Source: Plazaster borealis (Eukaryota > Echinodermata > Asteroidea > Forcipulatida > Labidiasteridae). From it: a stretch of 64,000 nt of DNA. A program made the position numbers and the translations under genes. The stretch spans positions 62,001 to 126,000 of the forward strand of contig CM037470.1 in the NCBI GenBank assembly GCA_021014325.1, given 5' to 3'. The notes under the pieces were generated by a model. It ran no database searches, was not told where the DNA came from, and saw only the letters and a program-made list of their open reading frames with translations. Below, piece by piece: positions 60,854-64,000 of this stretch; the stretch's first letter is position 1, and each line of letters begins with the position of its first letter.

Positions 60854-63800
60854 CTCTAGATTTTTTTAAACTATGTGTAAGGTAAACTCAATGCCAAATT
60901 GAACATGAAATTTTTAAACAGTAGTACGGACTTAACAACAGCCTTTCTTAAGTGTCATTTTTTAAAATAATGTCTATTTTTTGTGATCTTTGTAAGACTT
61001 GCCAAAGTTTGAAATGGGTAAAACTGTTTTTAAGAAAACACTAATATTCATCTATGCTCATAAAATATTATGGTGCGTTTAATATTGTGTAAAGAAATAT
61101 AAAAGAAATTATTAGTGCTCTGACATAGTTTGATACTTGAAATACAATTGTAATTTTTAAATTGTGTACTTCCGATTCTATAAAACACCAATCATGAACT
61201 TAAGTTGTGACAAAGCTGGTTAATTTAGCTACATCCTAGATTTGTTAAATTTTCTTCATGGTATTCAGTTTTATTAGTTATTGATTGATTTTCAATTTTG
61301 TCACAAATTGCATTTTAAATCTTGAAGACATTCCTTAGAAGCTTACAAGCTAAATTCACCTCCCTACAACAAAGTCTTGAAGAATGTCGGCAAAGGAGGT
61401 GACACACAACTGTTCGAAGGAGCCACCGATCCCATGCACTAAGAGTATGTTATAAAGTATTTGAAGGTGGTTGTGTACATGTCATACTTTAGAGCAGAAG
61501 CTTTGTGTGTTGTCGTGAGATGAATTTAGCAGTTTTATAAATACCAGTGGTGCTAGCAAAAAACATAGACCTGTTTATCAGCAAGACAGCAAACATTTGA
61601 CAAAAACACAAATCAGCTGTATCATATCAATCAGGACTTTATTCTTGGCACTTCTCATGAAACAGTTGCGACAAGTTTAGTTTCCCACGTTCTCTCGCGG
61701 GATTGCATGACTCATCAGCGATAAAGTTCTCCACCCTCTTCAGTCTTTACTTATATAATTGACGGTCAAATTGGATTCCATTTACTTCCTTATTACGTTA
61801 CCTAGGCACTTCTTGTGGAGCCTCACTCCTTTACAACCCCTAAAGGAAAATAACTTCAGAACGGAAAAAAATGATTGATTAAGGTTCTCCTGGTGGCAGT
61901 AGCTGTTTGTTTCATCGGAAGTCAAAATCTCCCAAAGGCTTATGTCTTAAATTAGACTGGTACTGTTTACTGAAGAAATGGCGTTTCAATTTCAATAGTG
62001 ATTTTATTGTATCTTTAAGGAAAGTTGACATCCAACTTGATCAATGTTATCGTAAGCAGTTCATAAAAGGAATGTTTTCATAGAGTTTGTATTTGGATTT
62101 AGGTAATGCATGCCTGAAAGTTACAGTTACTCCGTTGGGAAATTGGACTAGTTTTCTAATTATTCAGCTTTAATTTAGTTCATGTATTGTCACATTTTCT
62201 TGTCTTGCTTACAATGTTAAGAAAGAGAACTTTTGTTCAGGCTATTTTGAATTTAGAAGTCTGTTCCTAATTACATGTAGGTCGCAGCCTATATTGAATC
62301 AATGTTTAAAGTCGGGATACCGGACTAATTGACTGATGCACCATTTGGGGTAAAAAATTTGAAATGATGGTTCTTCCGACAATCTCTAAAAACTTGCAAC
62401 AATCTGAACATTTAAATGATGATTATGCAAATGTCATGCAATTTTTGTACTTTTTTTAGAAGAAAAAAAAACGGCACAAAAATGTTCCCCTAAAATAATA
62501 ATGGTTGGTTTTCAAGTGTAAATATGTTTTTGTACAAGAAGAACTTATCATTTTTTGTTTAGGGGTGTGCAATTGTATTTCAATTGTCGGATTATAAAGA
62601 GCTTGACAGTAGAAAATCTAGTGTGGCTGTTAAACTATTACTGCTGTGCAGATTTTCTATGATTAAGGTCTGTTAAACAGTATTACTTTTATAAAGATCA
62701 CAATATTTTTGAACAGTAATAAATTCTTTGTAAAAAGTTCCGAATTTTAATACTTGGTTGTGCAATATAAATATCTATGCTGAGCATTTTGTATATTGTG
62801 ATCTGAATTTAGCATTTTACAGTAAAAGTAAAAGTTAAAACAAACAAAAATATGAAAAAAAAATCAAGAAGGATGAATTTAAAATGCGAAATGCTTAGAT
62901 TTTCTTAATTACCCACAATCGATACAATAAGATGAAATCATGTTTCTTGAAAATCTGGAATTGTTTAAGTTTTTTGTTTATAGGCTTTGGCCCATTTTTG
63001 TTTTTCTGTCGTTTAAATTACATCTGCTTACATGCTTTAGATATTATAGTTCCTTCATTTTATTTGAGTTCACAATGTTTTTATTTTTTCTTCATTAATT
63101 TTAAGTTTTGAAAGTGAAAAATGAAATTTTGTTATTGCAATTTATCGATGATAAACAAAATTGAAGAAAGTGCTTTGCTGATGAATTTTTCATACCATCA
63201 AAAATTAATCTATTTTTACAATCAGTTGGTATATTAATCTCGATGTTATCACTTTCACATTTCCGGTTGTTTACATTTATTTTATCATTTACCCTTTTAT
63301 TGTTAAAAAATCTTTCTTATGATGCACTACCAGCTGTTGTTTTGACACTCTTATTACTAACACAGACGACTGTTTGCAGCATAGGTTGTGTTTTAGGTGA
63401 AATAGTTATCAACTGAGTGTATAAAGTTTAGCTTATTATTACTAGATCACTCAGTTGAAAGGCCTGTTCTTATCAAACAATCGTAAATCTTTCAAAAAAA
63501 TTTAAATTCATGTGTAGGAAAGAAAAGAAAAAGCAACTGTTAAGTGTAAAGTTCAATTATTAAAATAATAAATACAAGTGAAAACTGCATTAGAGCTGTT
63601 GTACATTGTGAAGTCATTTGCCACTATCCATCCGTTTGAATGGTGTTGAGCATGCTCGCGGCAGTCATCTAGCACCACATTCTTAGAACGAATCTTGCAA
63701 AAACCAAGGATGCAGCCGGACAGTGAGGGGTTGTGGAGGAAAGTATAAGACTTAGGGCCTACAGGTTAGTCAAAGTTCAGAATAACATGATGCGATCGAG

Positions 63801-64000
63801 ACGTGATAACTTTCTGAATTCCATGACAGAAGGGGCAAGATAATCTAATTGATACTCCCATCCCCTACATGACATCGCTCGGCGTTGGCAGTTTCTTGGT
63901 AGTTAGATCGTTTTTGGATTGAAGGAAAGGTACCCCCCACCCCCCCCCCCCCCACCTCACCACTTCATGGTCGTTTGGCTATAGCTTGGAATGTTGCCAT
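60854..64000 (+). other. Probable long AT-rich 3' UTR of BTG3-type gene, then unassigned sequence
   Basis: No exon-like reading frame follows the stop codon. The stretch is strongly AT-rich with scattered ATTTA strings, as is common in BTG/Tob 3' UTRs. Candidate AATAAA signals are at 62718-62723 and 63567-63572. After about 63600 the base composition becomes more mixed, and a poly-C tract lies at about 63935-63953. The UTR end is not determined. Confidence 0.45.

Overview
The window is nuclear DNA from a eukaryote. Its genes are split by many GT-AG introns, it is AT-rich, and it is packed with short inverted-repeat elements, tRNA-derived SINEs and LINE fragments. It carries four recognisable protein genes: URB2, PFDN2, TMEM192 and a BTG3-type gene. 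The proteins look like those of an invertebrate deuterostome. The repeat style (TTTAAAGG-ended MITEs with an internal ATTGGTAA motif, hairpins with CATGGAGGAAGG stems, frequent taggccta strings) makes an echinoderm, probably a sea star, my best guess. That guess comes from recall of repeat style and was not tested by a search.

Bases 1-12,200 hold no gene I can support. They are a patchwork of duplicated non-coding modules with many CRE-like palindromes (TGACGTCA), ACCGGAAGT and TCAAGGTCA motifs, and perfect DNA hairpins. The cluster ends in a tandem array of hairpin units (11,955-12,160). Bases 12,300-21,131 contain two copies of a block of dead LINE fragments and a 21-bp minisatellite. A 131-bp piece of URB2 intron 1 lies between the two copies. 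The second copy is split by a 2,880-bp nested foldback element with perfect terminal repeats, a 6-bp target duplication and an intact empty site in the first copy.

Bases 22,104-42,987 (+) are a complete URB2 gene: 26 coding exons, 1,507 codons before the stop. One intron looks like a U12-type AT-AC intron, and another holds 24 units of an exactly 87-bp repeat. PFDN2 (46,596-48,034, -) is convergent with URB2. It is divergent from TMEM192 (48,334-56,445, +), with 299 bp between the two start codons. A two-exon BTG3-type gene follows (59,581-60,853, +). Introns of URB2 and TMEM192 hold several MITEs, SINEs and foldbacks, including a 468-bp foldback flanked by an exact 12-bp duplication.

The four genes act in unrelated basic processes: 60S ribosome assembly, cytosolic chaperoning, a lysosomal membrane protein, and mRNA deadenylation/antiproliferation. 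Nothing suggests an operon or a joint pathway. The novelty in this window lies in its repeats and in the unusual intron, not in a new gene system.
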